Below, one piece after another: positions 48,106 to 57,962 of a stretch of DNA of 64,000 bases (its first letter is position 1; each line of letters starts with the position of its first letter). The position numbers and the translations under genes are program-made. Location: the NCBI RefSeq assembly GCF_900230225.1, contig NZ_OCNH01000001.1, positions 1,612,001-1,676,000 on the forward strand, read 5' to 3'. The notes beneath the pieces are model-generated. The model saw nothing but the letters and a program-made list of their open reading frames with translations, searched no databases and was not told where the DNA came from. This DNA is from Spirosoma fluviale (lineage in GTDB: Bacteria; Bacteroidota; Bacteroidia; Cytophagales; Spirosomataceae).

Positions 48106-49134
48106 ATGCAATCAACCGAAGTAATCGCTACCCTGCTTTCTGATAATCCCCTTAAGATTGGCTACGACACAACCGGCAGTCCGGTGTTGGGTCTGGATGG
48201 CTGGAAAGAAGTCATTGCGGGGGAACCCGTCTTTTTTAAATACCTCAACGACGCCGGGGTTCCCGAGTCGTTCATGATTGAGGGTCAACGCACGTTTGAT
48301 CTGAGCAACCCGATTCACAAGCGCAACTGGAATACGCTCAAAGCGGATATCAAGATGCACCCTGATCTGGCTAGCCAAATCAAGCTGATTGATCCCCAGG
48401 AGGACGCTGAAAACGAAATGAAAGCGGCCCGTCGCCTGAAAAAGCTGTTGGACATCCTGATGGACCACGAAGCAGACGGCAACTGGCTGGCTAAAGTATA
48501 TCGTCTGGTGATCGGGACGGCAAGCGGCCTGACGACTCAGGTACTTTTCCGGGCACTCTGGGAGAAGGCCAAAACCGAACCCGATAAATTCGGGACAACC
48601 AAATGGGTTTTTGAGGGGGAATACTTCGAAACCGAAGCCCTTATCGCCCTGGCCTGCGAACGGGGTGTGATCATCAAGGATGGGGAGTTTTACAAGCGCG
48701 CCGACGGATCGGTATTTGCCGAATCGCTGGCCAAAGCGCGCTACTTCATCGACAATGATGCGGCCTACAAAAACTTTATTCAGAATGCCGTATCGGTCAA
48801 GGTTGAGGATAAAGCCCCGGAATTGAGCTGGACCGTAGAGGCCTCCGACGAATTGCTTGAACTGGTTAATCAGGTGGGCGAAAAATCCGAACTGATTCCG
48901 GTCAATGCGGACGGTTCGGTCGATCAGTCGGGGGATGCCGACAAACGGCAGGTTGAACTGGAAACCCTGATAGAAACCCTGCTCAACGGCGGTCTTTTGG
49001 ATGAGCACGCCGATGGTCATATCACGGGTCATGATTTCAACGTCGACGTAGCCAGCCGCGCCGAACTGATCGGGCTACTGAAAGGACAACCCGAACTGGA
49101 AAAGCAATTTAAAGAGTACGCTTCCCTGAATTAA
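48106..49134 (+). CDS. Hypothetical virion-region protein, 342 aa
   Basis: Not recognised. Helical and charged with recurrent glutamate-rich patches; residues 1-60 are more beta-like. No membrane segment. The start (ATG 48106) follows the capsid terminator by 51 bp, so it opens the next transcript with the tail-region genes. Position suggests a head-completion or decoration role, without sequence support. Confidence 0.5.
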   Translation: MQSTEVIATLLSDNPLKIGYDTTGSPVLGLDGWKEVIAGEPVFFKYLNDAGVPESFMIEGQRTFDLSNPIHKRNWNTLKADIKMHPDLASQIKLIDPQEDAENEMKAARRLKKLLDILMDHEADGNWLAKVYRLVIGTASGLTTQVLFRALWEKAKTEPDKFGTTKWVFEGEYFETEALIALACERGVIIKDGEFYKRADGSVFAESLAKARYFIDNDAAYKNFIQNAVSVKVEDKAPELSWTVEASDELLELVNQVGEKSELIPVNADGSVDQSGDADKRQVELETLIETLLNGGLLDEHADGHITGHDFNVDVASRAELIGLLKGQPELEKQFKEYASLN

Positions 49135-49139
49135 ATCGC

Positions 49140-49754
49140 GTGAGAGCTCAGGAACTATACCGGACGTACCAGACGCTGGCCGATACGGCGGCTCAGGCGC
49201 ACTTGAAGCCCGCGAGGTTTGCTCGGTTGTATTGGGTCTGTGCCATCGACTGGCTGCTTCAGCTCACACGTGAACCCAAAAGCGAGCGCGTTAACCGGGC
49301 TATGCAGCCTTTCAAGCGAAGCTATACCGGGGCGGGAAAGCTCATTCTCTATAAAAATATCAGTCCGCCCTGTCTGGCTATCCGGGCGGTACGGGCTGAT
49401 TTCCCCCATGAACGGACGGATATGCCGGTGAGTCCGATTGATTCGGATGAACTGGGAACGGCTCAACAGGACCCCTTTCGGCGGGCTACCGACGATGAGC
49501 CCAAATACACCGAAGAAAACGATGTGTATCTGGAAATTCTGGCTGACTCGGTTCCCCTCTCCGTGCGGGTGGTATATCTGACCTTTCCGCGCGAACTGGA
49601 TATGACGGCCAATAACGAGCCGATGGAAACGGAGGTTGATCAACTGGCCATCCTTCGGCGCGTGATTGCGGAAAAAGACCTGATTGACGAGCGATACAAC
49701 CGCTATCAGCTACTGGCGAGCCGGGTTATTCCGACCGCCGAACAACCAACTTAA
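49140..49754 (+). CDS. Hypothetical virion-region protein, 204 aa
   Basis: Not recognised. GTG start at 49140, 5 bp after the previous stop; no nearby ATG gives a better fit. Basic and helical N-terminus (about 1-60), mixed centre and an acidic helical C-terminus. A neck or head-completion role is suggested only by its place between capsid and packaging genes. Frame intact and codon use typical of the phage arms. Confidence 0.5.
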   Translation: MRAQELYRTYQTLADTAAQAHLKPARFARLYWVCAIDWLLQLTREPKSERVNRAMQPFKRSYTGAGKLILYKNISPPCLAIRAVRADFPHERTDMPVSPIDSDELGTAQQDPFRRATDDEPKYTEENDVYLEILADSVPLSVRVVYLTFPRELDMTANNEPMETEVDQLAILRRVIAEKDLIDERYNRYQLLASRVIPTAEQPT

Positions 49755-49766
49755 TTTTTTCTCAGG

Positions 49767-51026
49767 ATGTCCAAACAGAGTTCTTCCTTTATCGGCTATC
49801 GTCAACCCGGCGATTGCCGCCCCAACGCTGATATCGTCGTGTATTTCCCCGGTACGACGGCTGACCTACCCCTGATTGAGGCCAGCAACCTGGTCTTCAA
49901 AGGCGGGATTGCCAATGTGCCCAATCAGGGTATTGCCTTCAACGGTTTCGGAGCAGGCGACTACAAAATTGATTTTGACAGCATCAAGCCCGGTGGCGCT
50001 GGTGTCAAGTTGCGGTGTGCCACGACTGAGCTCAAACAGCGTATCCGCTTCAACGTGGCCCGTAGCTCGTCATGTGGGGAGTACATGACCAACGTGATCG
50101 CCCTGGAGCTAAAGCCGGTCGAAACCTGCGCCCAGGCGTATGAGTTCGATGAGGAATTACCGCTGAATCTCTTCAAGCGCTGTTCGACGCTGGAAACCGA
50201 CTGTCAGGTTACCGAATCGCTGGCGCGTCAGTTCAACGCCAACTACGCCCATCTGGGTACGGCTTATCAGGTTATCGAAAGCGTAGAGGGTGCCAACCGC
50301 TATGCCGTTGATATCGAAATCAAAAATCCGGGCGATTACTTCCAGGTTGAACAGCACGAAGGACTTTCCCGGCCGCGCGTGATTATTCCGTCCAACAAAC
50401 GGACTTATACCCGTTCGTTGGTTCAGGACTGGTTCAACACGGCACCGAATGCGCCGTTGATCTTCTCGGGTGTGGATGCTACGCTGAACGTGATCGAGTT
50501 GTTTATCACTATCGACGTCAATACAACGATGTCCGGTATTGCGACCTCGGATCTGGCCAGCGATACGAACACGACGACGAAGGTACCGGTAACGGTGACG
50601 GTGCTCTTTGAGCAGAACAGCAACGGGGATGCGGCTTTTGCCAAGCTCAAAGCCCTTCTGAAAGGACCCGGATCGGGCAACGGGGCGGCTCCTTACATCT
50701 CCAGGATGATCGACGATACCTGCGCTGATAACGTATTGTTTCCCTACACGCTGGTTCGGGCAGATTCGGGGGATGGTGCGGCCTTTGCTGCCATTAAAGC
50801 CGACTACCCCGATATCAAGACCGCGTTCATGGTGGGCTACATCGGCGGTAAATCCTACTACGAAATCTATACCGGCTCAGACGGCCTGCCAGTGCCTAGC
50901 TCGGCCAAACCAAACGATGTGCTGACCAAAGGCGGTAATCAGGTGCCCGCACCCTATACCGTGTCGGCTTGTCCGGCGGGTACGGCCTGTGGTGACTGTC
51001 CGCCCTCGCCGGGGGCTCCGATTTAA
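49767..51026 (+). CDS. Structural protein candidate, beta-rich, 419 aa
   Basis: Largely beta, with cysteines spread along the chain (CRPNAD, RCATTE, SSCGEY, ETCAQ, RCSTLETDC, ending ACPAGTACGDC), many of which could pair or bind metal. No signal peptide or membrane segment. Glycine-rich patches and a PVPSS linker fit an extracellular virion surface or tail-side protein. It follows the 204-aa gene by 12 bp. A tail-sheath or tail-tube identity cannot be supported from the sequence. Confidence 0.5.
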   Translation: MSKQSSSFIGYRQPGDCRPNADIVVYFPGTTADLPLIEASNLVFKGGIANVPNQGIAFNGFGAGDYKIDFDSIKPGGAGVKLRCATTELKQRIRFNVARSSSCGEYMTNVIALELKPVETCAQAYEFDEELPLNLFKRCSTLETDCQVTESLARQFNANYAHLGTAYQVIESVEGANRYAVDIEIKNPGDYFQVEQHEGLSRPRVIIPSNKRTYTRSLVQDWFNTAPNAPLIFSGVDATLNVIELFITIDVNTTMSGIATSDLASDTNTTTKVPVTVTVLFEQNSNGDAAFAKLKALLKGPGSGNGAAPYISRMIDDTCADNVLFPYTLVRADSGDGAAFAAIKADYPDIKTAFMVGYIGGKSYYEIYTGSDGLPVPSSAKPNDVLTKGGNQVPAPYTVSACPAGTACGDCPPSPGAPI

Positions 51027-51035
51027 CGTTTAGTC

Positions 51036-51380
51036 ATGACCGTTAGACAGGCTATTGCCCATCTTTACGCCCAGCCGGAAGATGCCTTCTATTACTGGCA
51101 AGGCATCTTCCGGTATTGGATTTACAGACGGTCGGCTTTACGCTGGCTCCTGCGCTGGCACATCCGTCGCCAGTACGAGTTCAGAAAAGTGGCGGCTCAG
51201 GACTGCTATTACGCCGGTGAATGCCGGTGCTGCGGGTGTCGAACGCCCGAACTGTTTATGGCCGATAAAGCCTGCGGGGCGGGCAGGAAGCAATACCCCC
51301 GCTGTGTGGGACAATCGCCCTGTTATCCCAACATGATGAACCGGACCCAGTGGTACCGGTATAAACTCAACCAACGCTGA
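51036..51380 (+). CDS. Cys-rich small protein, 114 aa
   Basis: Basic N-terminus (many R/W/Y, about 20-50), then a cysteine cluster CYYAGECRCCGC at about 63-74 followed by CGAGRKQYPRC and CVGQSPC. Nine cysteines or so in a short segment suggest a zinc-binding or disulfide knuckle. It overlaps none of its neighbours but is 9 bp from the previous gene and 2 bp from the next. Function unknown; a packaging or DNA-binding accessory is possible because TerL is two genes downstream. Confidence 0.5.
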   Translation: MTVRQAIAHLYAQPEDAFYYWQGIFRYWIYRRSALRWLLRWHIRRQYEFRKVAAQDCYYAGECRCCGCRTPELFMADKACGAGRKQYPRCVGQSPCYPNMMNRTQWYRYKLNQR

Positions 51381-51382
51381 TT

Positions 51383-51736
51383 ATGGAATTCAGCCCTACA
51401 ACCTACCCCCTGGGTGACGTTGCCGTCACCGAAACGGCCGAAGCCGTCTTCAAACGTGCCGAAGGTGGCAAAGCCATTTCGCGGGTCGATTCATCCTGCG
51501 GCTGCGCGGTCATTGACGGCCGGGTAAAGCCCGATCAAACGGACATCAAAATAACATTCTCGGCGGGGTATCTGCCCGAAGGGGTCAAGGCTTCGGGTAA
51601 AACGGAATACCTGGCCAATAAGTACGTCACGGTGGTCTACGCCGATGATACGTTTGATACCCTCTTTATCACGGCCCGCGTCTACGAACCCCAGCCTGCA
51701 CAACCCGCCGAAGTCGTGCCCGATTCTGAGGCCTAA
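51383..51736 (+). CDS. DUF1573-like beta-sandwich protein, 117 aa
   Basis: A small Ig-like beta protein with the SSCGCAV motif (about residues 37-43) and strand pattern of DUF1573, a family common in Bacteroidetes secreted proteins. Here there is no signal peptide, so it would stay in the cytoplasm or be part of the virion. The proline-rich tail is disordered. It sits directly before the terminase gene (3 bp), an odd context for this family. Confidence 0.55.
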   Translation: MEFSPTTYPLGDVAVTETAEAVFKRAEGGKAISRVDSSCGCAVIDGRVKPDQTDIKITFSAGYLPEGVKASGKTEYLANKYVTVVYADDTFDTLFITARVYEPQPAQPAEVVPDSEA

Positions 51737-51739
51737 TTT

Positions 51740-53767
51740 ATGATCGATATTCCATTAGAGACACAAGCCAGCGTGTCGGTACAGGATTTGTACCGGCCTG
51801 TTGCGCTTATGTCGCGACTGCCCGATATGCCGCTGCAGCGGGGCGATAAGGCGTGGATCTGGTGGAAGGAACAAATTAAGCGTTGCCGCTACGGCTGGTG
51901 GGCTCCCGATGGTCATTACCTCAACGGCTATCAGTACTTCTACCTCAACTTCATGCAGATTCCGGTTCAGGATGAAAAGCTGAACATTGCGGAATGGCGG
52001 CAGCCGTGGTACCGGGATAATGACGAAACGATTTTCGGCTATCTGTGGCGAAATACATCCCGCTCGCTGGCTAACGGGAAGGCAATACCGGCCAAAAATC
52101 ACATTGAAGCGAAATGCCGTTCGATTGGCTGGACGCAGATTACTCTGCTGGGCGTTGCCATGTGGACGTTCATCTTCCGGCCTGACCGCGCCATCGGCAT
52201 GGGCTATTCGGACGATGAGGTAATTGGCATCGAGCGGTTGTGGTTTCAGGAAAGCTGGGCCAAACTGCATCCGATGTTCCGGACCTGGAAAGGTCAGCTG
52301 CTGGAGCCGTTGTATAACAACAAAGACACCTTCACGGTCGGCTACAAGGACAAGAAGAACCCCAAGATTATCAAAGAACACAACAACGTTCAGTTCAAGA
52401 TCATCGCCGATAAGGCCGGGGTATTCAAAGGGCAGCGGTTAAACCTGATTATTGCCATTGAAGCGGGTAAGTGGAAGGGTGACAGTCTGAAGAACTTTTA
52501 CAACGAAAACCTTGACTGTCTGGAAATGGGTAGCTACAAATGGGGAATGTTCCTCATTGGCGGTACCTCCAACGTCATCATAAACAAATCCACCAACTAC
52601 AAAGACATCTATTTCAATTACCAGGCTTACAACGCGACGCGGCACTTTACGTCCAAGTCGATGGTGTTGTCTGGTTTCTATGATCTGAAAACGGGTATCT
52701 CCGACCAGGCAGCGGCCATGCAGCATATTCTGGCCACGCGTAAATCCAGGGAAGGAGACCCCCAGTCGTACCAGCAATACCTGATTGAAAATCCGCTGAC
52801 TGATCAGGAATGCTTTACGCCGAACGAATCCTTTGCCTATGATGCGGCCCGCATTAACCAGCAGGTCGCCTTTCTGAAAGCCAACGGCTTTGATACGCTC
52901 TGGCGTCGGGGGCGGCTCGATTACGAAAAGGATTATACCAATAACCGCCGGACGGGACGCATCAAGTTTTACGAAGACCCCAACGGCAAATGGCTCATTA
53001 ACCTCGAAGGCCTGCCCAATGCCCGGTATAAGAACCTGCATATCGCGGCCGTCGATGATACCTATAAAGGGGCTGACGAAGAGAAACTGCGGGCGCGGGA
53101 TTCGCGCAACTGTATGGTGATCTACCGGCAGCCGACCTCCCATAACATCAAAAGTGATATGCCGGTGGCGGTGTTTCTGCATCAGACGCCGGAAATGGAT
53201 GATATCTACGAAGAGTTTTTAAAAGGCCTCAAATACTACGATGTCAACCAGTGTCTGTACGAATACAACCATGACGGTTTCGTAAAATATCTGCGGCAGG
53301 CGGGTGAACTGCGGAGACTCTATTACGTGGGCGGCAATCCGGGTTTGTCGGTGAAGGGCAAGGTAAAAACCGAATTGACCTACCTGGGCAATATGTTCTT
53401 CCGGGATGGGCGGTTCCAGAACATTACCAGTCTGGAAATCCTGCACGCGCTTTCGGTCTGGGGTACGAAGGAAAACACGGATATCGGTTCGGCCTTCCAC
53501 CTGATTCTATATCTTCTCGATGCGACAAAAGAGAGGGAGGTAACGCTGAAAAACGGTGAGACTGACATGGCCGATAAGGGGATGCCTTCTCAGCGCGTGG
53601 TGCTGGGTGTGCGGCCTGTGGAGACCCCGAAACCGGCTCTGGTAGCCAGTGGGGGCGATAACCGGCCGGGGGCTGATCTGCGCGGGGCTGAACGGAAAAT
53701 TATCAAACTGGGACCTCAACCGTCGACAAGTACGCGGCTGAACTACCCACGAACTCAATACGCCTGA
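51740..53767 (+). CDS. Terminase large subunit (TerL)
   Basis: 675 aa: N-terminal ATPase and C-terminal nuclease of the DNA-packaging motor. A Walker A-like segment CRSIGWTQIT lies near residue 127 (the canonical Lys is not obvious, as in many Bacteroidetes phage terminases); a Walker B-like IIAIEAGKW near 237; nuclease acidic motifs AAVDDTYKG near 437, YEYNHDGF near 507 and NTDIGSAFH near 580. Length and order fit TerL. The last 60 residues are basic and disordered. No small subunit was found beside it, and the next gene starts in overlap (53767). Confidence 0.75.
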   Translation: MIDIPLETQASVSVQDLYRPVALMSRLPDMPLQRGDKAWIWWKEQIKRCRYGWWAPDGHYLNGYQYFYLNFMQIPVQDEKLNIAEWRQPWYRDNDETIFGYLWRNTSRSLANGKAIPAKNHIEAKCRSIGWTQITLLGVAMWTFIFRPDRAIGMGYSDDEVIGIERLWFQESWAKLHPMFRTWKGQLLEPLYNNKDTFTVGYKDKKNPKIIKEHNNVQFKIIADKAGVFKGQRLNLIIAIEAGKWKGDSLKNFYNENLDCLEMGSYKWGMFLIGGTSNVIINKSTNYKDIYFNYQAYNATRHFTSKSMVLSGFYDLKTGISDQAAAMQHILATRKSREGDPQSYQQYLIENPLTDQECFTPNESFAYDAARINQQVAFLKANGFDTLWRRGRLDYEKDYTNNRRTGRIKFYEDPNGKWLINLEGLPNARYKNLHIAAVDDTYKGADEEKLRARDSRNCMVIYRQPTSHNIKSDMPVAVFLHQTPEMDDIYEEFLKGLKYYDVNQCLYEYNHDGFVKYLRQAGELRRLYYVGGNPGLSVKGKVKTELTYLGNMFFRDGRFQNITSLEILHALSVWGTKENTDIGSAFHLILYLLDATKEREVTLKNGETDMADKGMPSQRVVLGVRPVETPKPALVASGGDNRPGADLRGAERKIIKLGPQPSTSTRLNYPRTQYA

Positions 53768-54663
53768 TGGCAACTGTCGACTTACAAATTGCGCTTGAAT
53801 TACTCACGCCGGGAACCCTGCGGATCTGGGACAAAACCCCGGCTTCGGCCTGGGGCGGTAGCAATCCGGCGCGTTCGTCGGTGAGCAAATACCGGGTGTA
53901 TCTGGGCTATCCCGAACAGGCGGGCTACAGCTGGGAAGTCGATGCGAGTTTGACCGGACCGATCGCTACGGGCATCTACCGCAAAACGGCGGGTGAGCTG
54001 ATGGCGGCTCTGGGTGCGGCTGATTTTATCAATAACAAGCTGGCGTTCCGGTCTGGCTTGCTGGAAGTGCGGATTCAGGCAGTGTCCACTCAGACCGTAC
54101 TGCGGCTGCGGAGTAACTACCTGGTTCGGCTTCCCGCTGATCTACCCGCCGGTGCGCTGGTGTGGGTCAAAAAGGAAGGTGTCTGGGAAGATATTACGGC
54201 CTACGGCTCAGTGGTAAATGGTGCCTGGCAGTGGTCCTGTCTGGATTCGGTCGACCTGTTTACGCACTGGAAATTATTGATAAGCGGCAAAGAGATTACT
54301 TGCGGAACGGCACTGGTCGAGAAGCTGACGGATGAAGCCACTCAGCGAACCATTATGGTGGTGCTGGGGGAATATATCCAGCAACTCTTTTTGGTAGGTG
54401 CTGAACGGCAGCAGTGGTCTGATCTGGTGCTGCAATGGCTGAATGAACAGGTCGATGGCTGTCAGCCGCATCAATATCCCAAAGAATGGAAGTGGGGCAG
54501 CTACAACGAATGCAAACTATCTCTGCTGGGTCAGTTGCTCGACCGGCTGGAAGATGCGGGTAAACCGATTCTGGCGGGCGGTGTGCCCTTGGACGTACCC
54601 ACGGCTACGATTATTCTCAAACGCGTGCAAGCTGAACTCAAGACATGGAAACGACTGCCTTAA
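53767..54663 (+). CDS. Hypothetical virion protein, 298 aa
   Basis: Not recognised. It overlaps the terminase stop by one base. The N-terminal half is beta-rich with W/Y residues (VYLGYPEQAGYSWEV), like receptor- or capsid-binding sandwich domains; the C-terminal third is helical. No membrane segment. Probably part of the tail or adsorption module that begins here. Confidence 0.5.
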   Translation: MATVDLQIALELLTPGTLRIWDKTPASAWGGSNPARSSVSKYRVYLGYPEQAGYSWEVDASLTGPIATGIYRKTAGELMAALGAADFINNKLAFRSGLLEVRIQAVSTQTVLRLRSNYLVRLPADLPAGALVWVKKEGVWEDITAYGSVVNGAWQWSCLDSVDLFTHWKLLISGKEITCGTALVEKLTDEATQRTIMVVLGEYIQQLFLVGAERQQWSDLVLQWLNEQVDGCQPHQYPKEWKWGSYNECKLSLLGQLLDRLEDAGKPILAGGVPLDVPTATIILKRVQAELKTWKRLP

Positions 54664-54872
54664 ATGCGTATGGTGATTTCCAGGAGGTGATCGGTCGGAT
54701 TGAAGGCGATCAACTGACGGCTTACGGCCAGGCCATGCGTCAGGGCAAAACAACGGATGCCATTGAGCTTCGGCTTCAACGGCTGAATCTGATCCGGAAG
54801 GCGGCTGCCTACTGGTCGCCGGAAGGCATTCAGAAAGCAACTATCTACTTGAAACTATTCGCCAATGTGTAA
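54645..54872 (+). CDS. Small phage protein, 75 aa
   Basis: Not recognised. Overlaps the preceding gene by 19 bp (ATG 54645) and the following gene by 8 bp. Mostly helical and charged, without a hydrophobic segment. Overlaps on both sides and typical codons support a real gene; role unknown. Confidence 0.5.
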   Translation: METTALNAYGDFQEVIGRIEGDQLTAYGQAMRQGKTTDAIELRLQRLNLIRKAAAYWSPEGIQKATIYLKLFANV

Positions 54873-57800
54873 CTGTTCCTGTCCGCCCCCGATCGCTACA
54901 GAACCTGCACCCGTCCCGGCGTGCCCTGCGCCCGTGGTTCAGCCTTGCGGCCCTTGCTGTGTGCACACGACCCACCCGGCCGGTATTGGTGGTACTAACC
55001 AATTTGCCAACGACCCGCTAAATCCGCTGGGTTTGTCGACCGGCAACGTGCTGGATATGATCAAAGACATTGTTGAGCAGTCCGGTAATAATCCCTTTTG
55101 CGGAAGCGGGACTACGGGCCATTCGACGGCAACGCAGAGCGAGAATCCGACGGGCGGCTGTTCGCTGTCGGGCTATCTGATCAGTCAGGTTGTTGTTAGT
55201 GCTGAATCCCGGCAAGTGACTGTCGGGGTACTGGGAGCTACGCAGGCCGTTGAATACAGCCTGGATAATAAGCTGTGGCAACCCAGTCCGGTCCTAACGG
55301 TTCCCCGCGCGGTCTCCTCGATAATCTACGTGCGAACGCCGGGTTGTCTGACGTTTGTGAGTGTGCCGGGTAGTGGAACCCAGCTTAGTGGCGTCACCGT
55401 CATTGCGATTCGCTATCAGGGTCAGATTTCGATTATTAAACTCTCCAGCGGGGCGTGCTATCTGGCTCCCACCGGATGGTCAGGCCGTGTTGATTCAGTT
55501 GTTGAGACAAATGCTCTGCTTGCCCAGGGTTTTGTTCTTGATGCGGGCTGCGTGCTGTTCAATTCCGGTTCCCTCGAACCCAACGGCGGAACGGCTACGG
55601 CTACAGCGACAGCTACCGGAACCGGGACTGGAACTGGAACTGGAACGGGTAGTGATAGCGGTACGGGATGCCATATGTATGGGCTGAGTGCCGGGTTTAT
55701 GAAGCCTATCGCGGAGGGTGTGGGGCTGCTGTGGGAGTTTGCTTCTTCGGCCGTTGGTCCGGTAATCTTTGAGCTGGTGCGTACCGATACCAATGCCGTT
55801 GTCTTTTCGGAAGAGCGCACCCTTTCCTTTACGGGCGGGCAGGCGGGTCAATTGTTCTGGACAAATGCGGATATGTCTTTGCCGGTGCGGCTAGATGTGC
55901 GGTCGCTGTTCCGAACCAATTGCGTGATTAGTTACGATTTCGGTTCAGCAACACCCACGGCTACGCCGACCAGTGAGAAGAAACCCGCGCTGGTCTGCGG
56001 CTTTGGTGATATTACCATCTTCGGCGGACCCAATCAGTTCCGCAACTTCGTCATCCCGGCCAATACCTTCTCGGGTGGCGGGCTGCGCTATGCGCTCTAT
56101 AACGAAACGACAGGGGAGGATTATACGGGTTATCTGGGGCTGCATAAACCGGGCTTGCAGAACTATAATACCGTCGCGACTGATCCCGCATCGGAACTCT
56201 ATGCGACCCTGTTTCTCAATGAAATTACGGTGGGTACGCTCAATCTCAAGCTGAGGGCCTACAACTCACTGGGAGAAGCGTTCTATTCCTTTAAACTGTT
56301 TGCGCTGGCTGATCCGGTTTTAGCGAAAATTCAGCTTGCCATCAGCCAGCATAAACCTGGTATATCCGGGGTTGCCGCCTTTATGCTAAAGCTGAAATCG
56401 GATGAACCAACCACGGCAACGCTGACTCCTCAGGGGGATTGTGCGACGGCGGGTGCCAGGCGGGGCGATACGAGCGGTCCAGAAAATGAATTGCTCTTCG
56501 AGGATGTGCCACCGGGCATTTATGACCTGACGGTTCAGACGGCGAAAGGCTCAGGCCGTGTAGCGGTTTCGGTGCCTTCGCTCAGTGAAATGCAAATCGT
56601 TGTTCCCAAGCCGGGAACCGCTAACCTAACGTGTCCCTGTCCGGAGCCAACGCCAACCCAAACCACGACGCCGACACCGACTGAAACATCAACCTCAACG
56701 CCAACGACGACGGGAACACCGACTGATACCACAACACCGACACCAACGGGCTACAAACCGGTTGGCGAGCCGATTGATGTTGATTTGACGCCGGGTTCGT
56801 CGGGCTACTTTCCGGTTGGTGAACCCGTTGACCTGGAAGCCTTCCCCGTTCCCACGCCAACCACAACGCCTACGAGTAGTCCGACACCTACCTTTGAGCG
56901 GTATCTGGAAGTGATCGGGGCTTCATCGGTAACTGATCCTTCGCAGACCCAATATCAGGCCATTCTGCATCAATTAGACGGTACGACCGTGGATGCGACG
57001 GCGCAGTCAAGCTGGGGCGTTACCAATTCCCGCTTGCCGGGGGGGGGATCTACGCCTGGCTGGGTGATTGATACGGCCGGGGGTAAGCTGAGCGTGTCTG
57101 CCGGTTCGCTGAATGCCATTCCGGTAACGCTGATTGATTTTGTGGCAGAATTCGACGGACTGCGGGGTACCAAGACCGTAACGATGACCGATAACACGCT
57201 CTACGTGGAGCCCACGCCAACCACTAGCCCAACAACGAGTCCAACCAGTTCGGTCATCCCGGCAGATCAGGTGGGGTCGGCTGCGCTTAACATCGTGACC
57301 CTGAACGGTACGGTGGGGGGCACCTCGCAGGGGGCAGCTGAATGTTCGGTAGTACTGACCACGCCGGGGCTGTCGATTACGGGCGTTGAGTGGGCTGCCG
57401 TTGCCGATACGGCCCGTTGTTTTCTGGGCGGTAGCAGCGTTGAGACGGCGTATGCGGTGGCGACCTTCGGACATGTCGCGCCGGTCGCTCCGGCGGTCAT
57501 CGGCAACTACAGCTTCGGCTTCAACGTCAAGAAACTCCGTACGGATTTCTCTTCGGTGAGTCGTCTGAGCTTCGATGTTCAGGTCGATCCGCTTCAAACC
57601 AGTACGTATACGGTCAACCGGGTCAACTACAGTCACCACGCGTCGGCGGGTCTGTCCTCGACATGTCCGGATTCCTCGAATCCCTGTCGTCCGTCCTATT
57701 ATGGCTACGCCAGTATGGGTCAATCGGTGGGGGGCTACTGGCACTATTCATCGGATCAGTCGGGTTCGCGCAACGGCTCGGTATCGCTGGCCAGTCAGTT

Positions 57801-57894
57801 TACCATCACGGCGGGAGCCAAGAAAAAGATCGGAGTGATGACGCTCGATCTGACAACGGGTATCGCTGAGTTTGTTCCAATCAATTATCCATAG
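54865..57894 (+). CDS. Cys-rich, PTPT-linked adhesin/tail-spike protein, 1009 aa
   Basis: The N-terminus (residues 1-35) is strikingly cysteine/proline-rich (MCNCSCPPP, PCGPCC). Beta-sandwich-like blocks are joined by low-complexity linkers: a TATATATGTGTGTGTG run near 245-265 built on a hexameric ACTGGA-type DNA repeat, and TPTPTETSTSTPT stretches near 590-625 and 670-680 and 775. Such linkers are typical of Bacteroidetes surface and phage adhesin proteins. No glycosidase or lyase motif was seen. Tail-spike or fibre role inferred from position after the terminase and from the linkers. Confidence 0.6.
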   Translation: MCNCSCPPPIATEPAPVPACPAPVVQPCGPCCVHTTHPAGIGGTNQFANDPLNPLGLSTGNVLDMIKDIVEQSGNNPFCGSGTTGHSTATQSENPTGGCSLSGYLISQVVVSAESRQVTVGVLGATQAVEYSLDNKLWQPSPVLTVPRAVSSIIYVRTPGCLTFVSVPGSGTQLSGVTVIAIRYQGQISIIKLSSGACYLAPTGWSGRVDSVVETNALLAQGFVLDAGCVLFNSGSLEPNGGTATATATATGTGTGTGTGTGSDSGTGCHMYGLSAGFMKPIAEGVGLLWEFASSAVGPVIFELVRTDTNAVVFSEERTLSFTGGQAGQLFWTNADMSLPVRLDVRSLFRTNCVISYDFGSATPTATPTSEKKPALVCGFGDITIFGGPNQFRNFVIPANTFSGGGLRYALYNETTGEDYTGYLGLHKPGLQNYNTVATDPASELYATLFLNEITVGTLNLKLRAYNSLGEAFYSFKLFALADPVLAKIQLAISQHKPGISGVAAFMLKLKSDEPTTATLTPQGDCATAGARRGDTSGPENELLFEDVPPGIYDLTVQTAKGSGRVAVSVPSLSEMQIVVPKPGTANLTCPCPEPTPTQTTTPTPTETSTSTPTTTGTPTDTTTPTPTGYKPVGEPIDVDLTPGSSGYFPVGEPVDLEAFPVPTPTTTPTSSPTPTFERYLEVIGASSVTDPSQTQYQAILHQLDGTTVDATAQSSWGVTNSRLPGGGSTPGWVIDTAGGKLSVSAGSLNAIPVTLIDFVAEFDGLRGTKTVTMTDNTLYVEPTPTTSPTTSPTSSVIPADQVGSAALNIVTLNGTVGGTSQGAAECSVVLTTPGLSITGVEWAAVADTARCFLGGSSVETAYAVATFGHVAPVAPAVIGNYSFGFNVKKLRTDFSSVSRLSFDVQVDPLQTSTYTVNRVNYSHHASAGLSSTCPDSSNPCRPSYYGYASMGQSVGGYWHYSSDQSGSRNGSVSLASQFTITAGAKKKIGVMTLDLTTGIAEFVPINYP

Positions 57895-57962
57895 GGAATA
57901 CCCCGTAAGGCGTAGGCGAGTACGATTTCTGAAAAAACATAGTATCATAATTTCAATCATAG

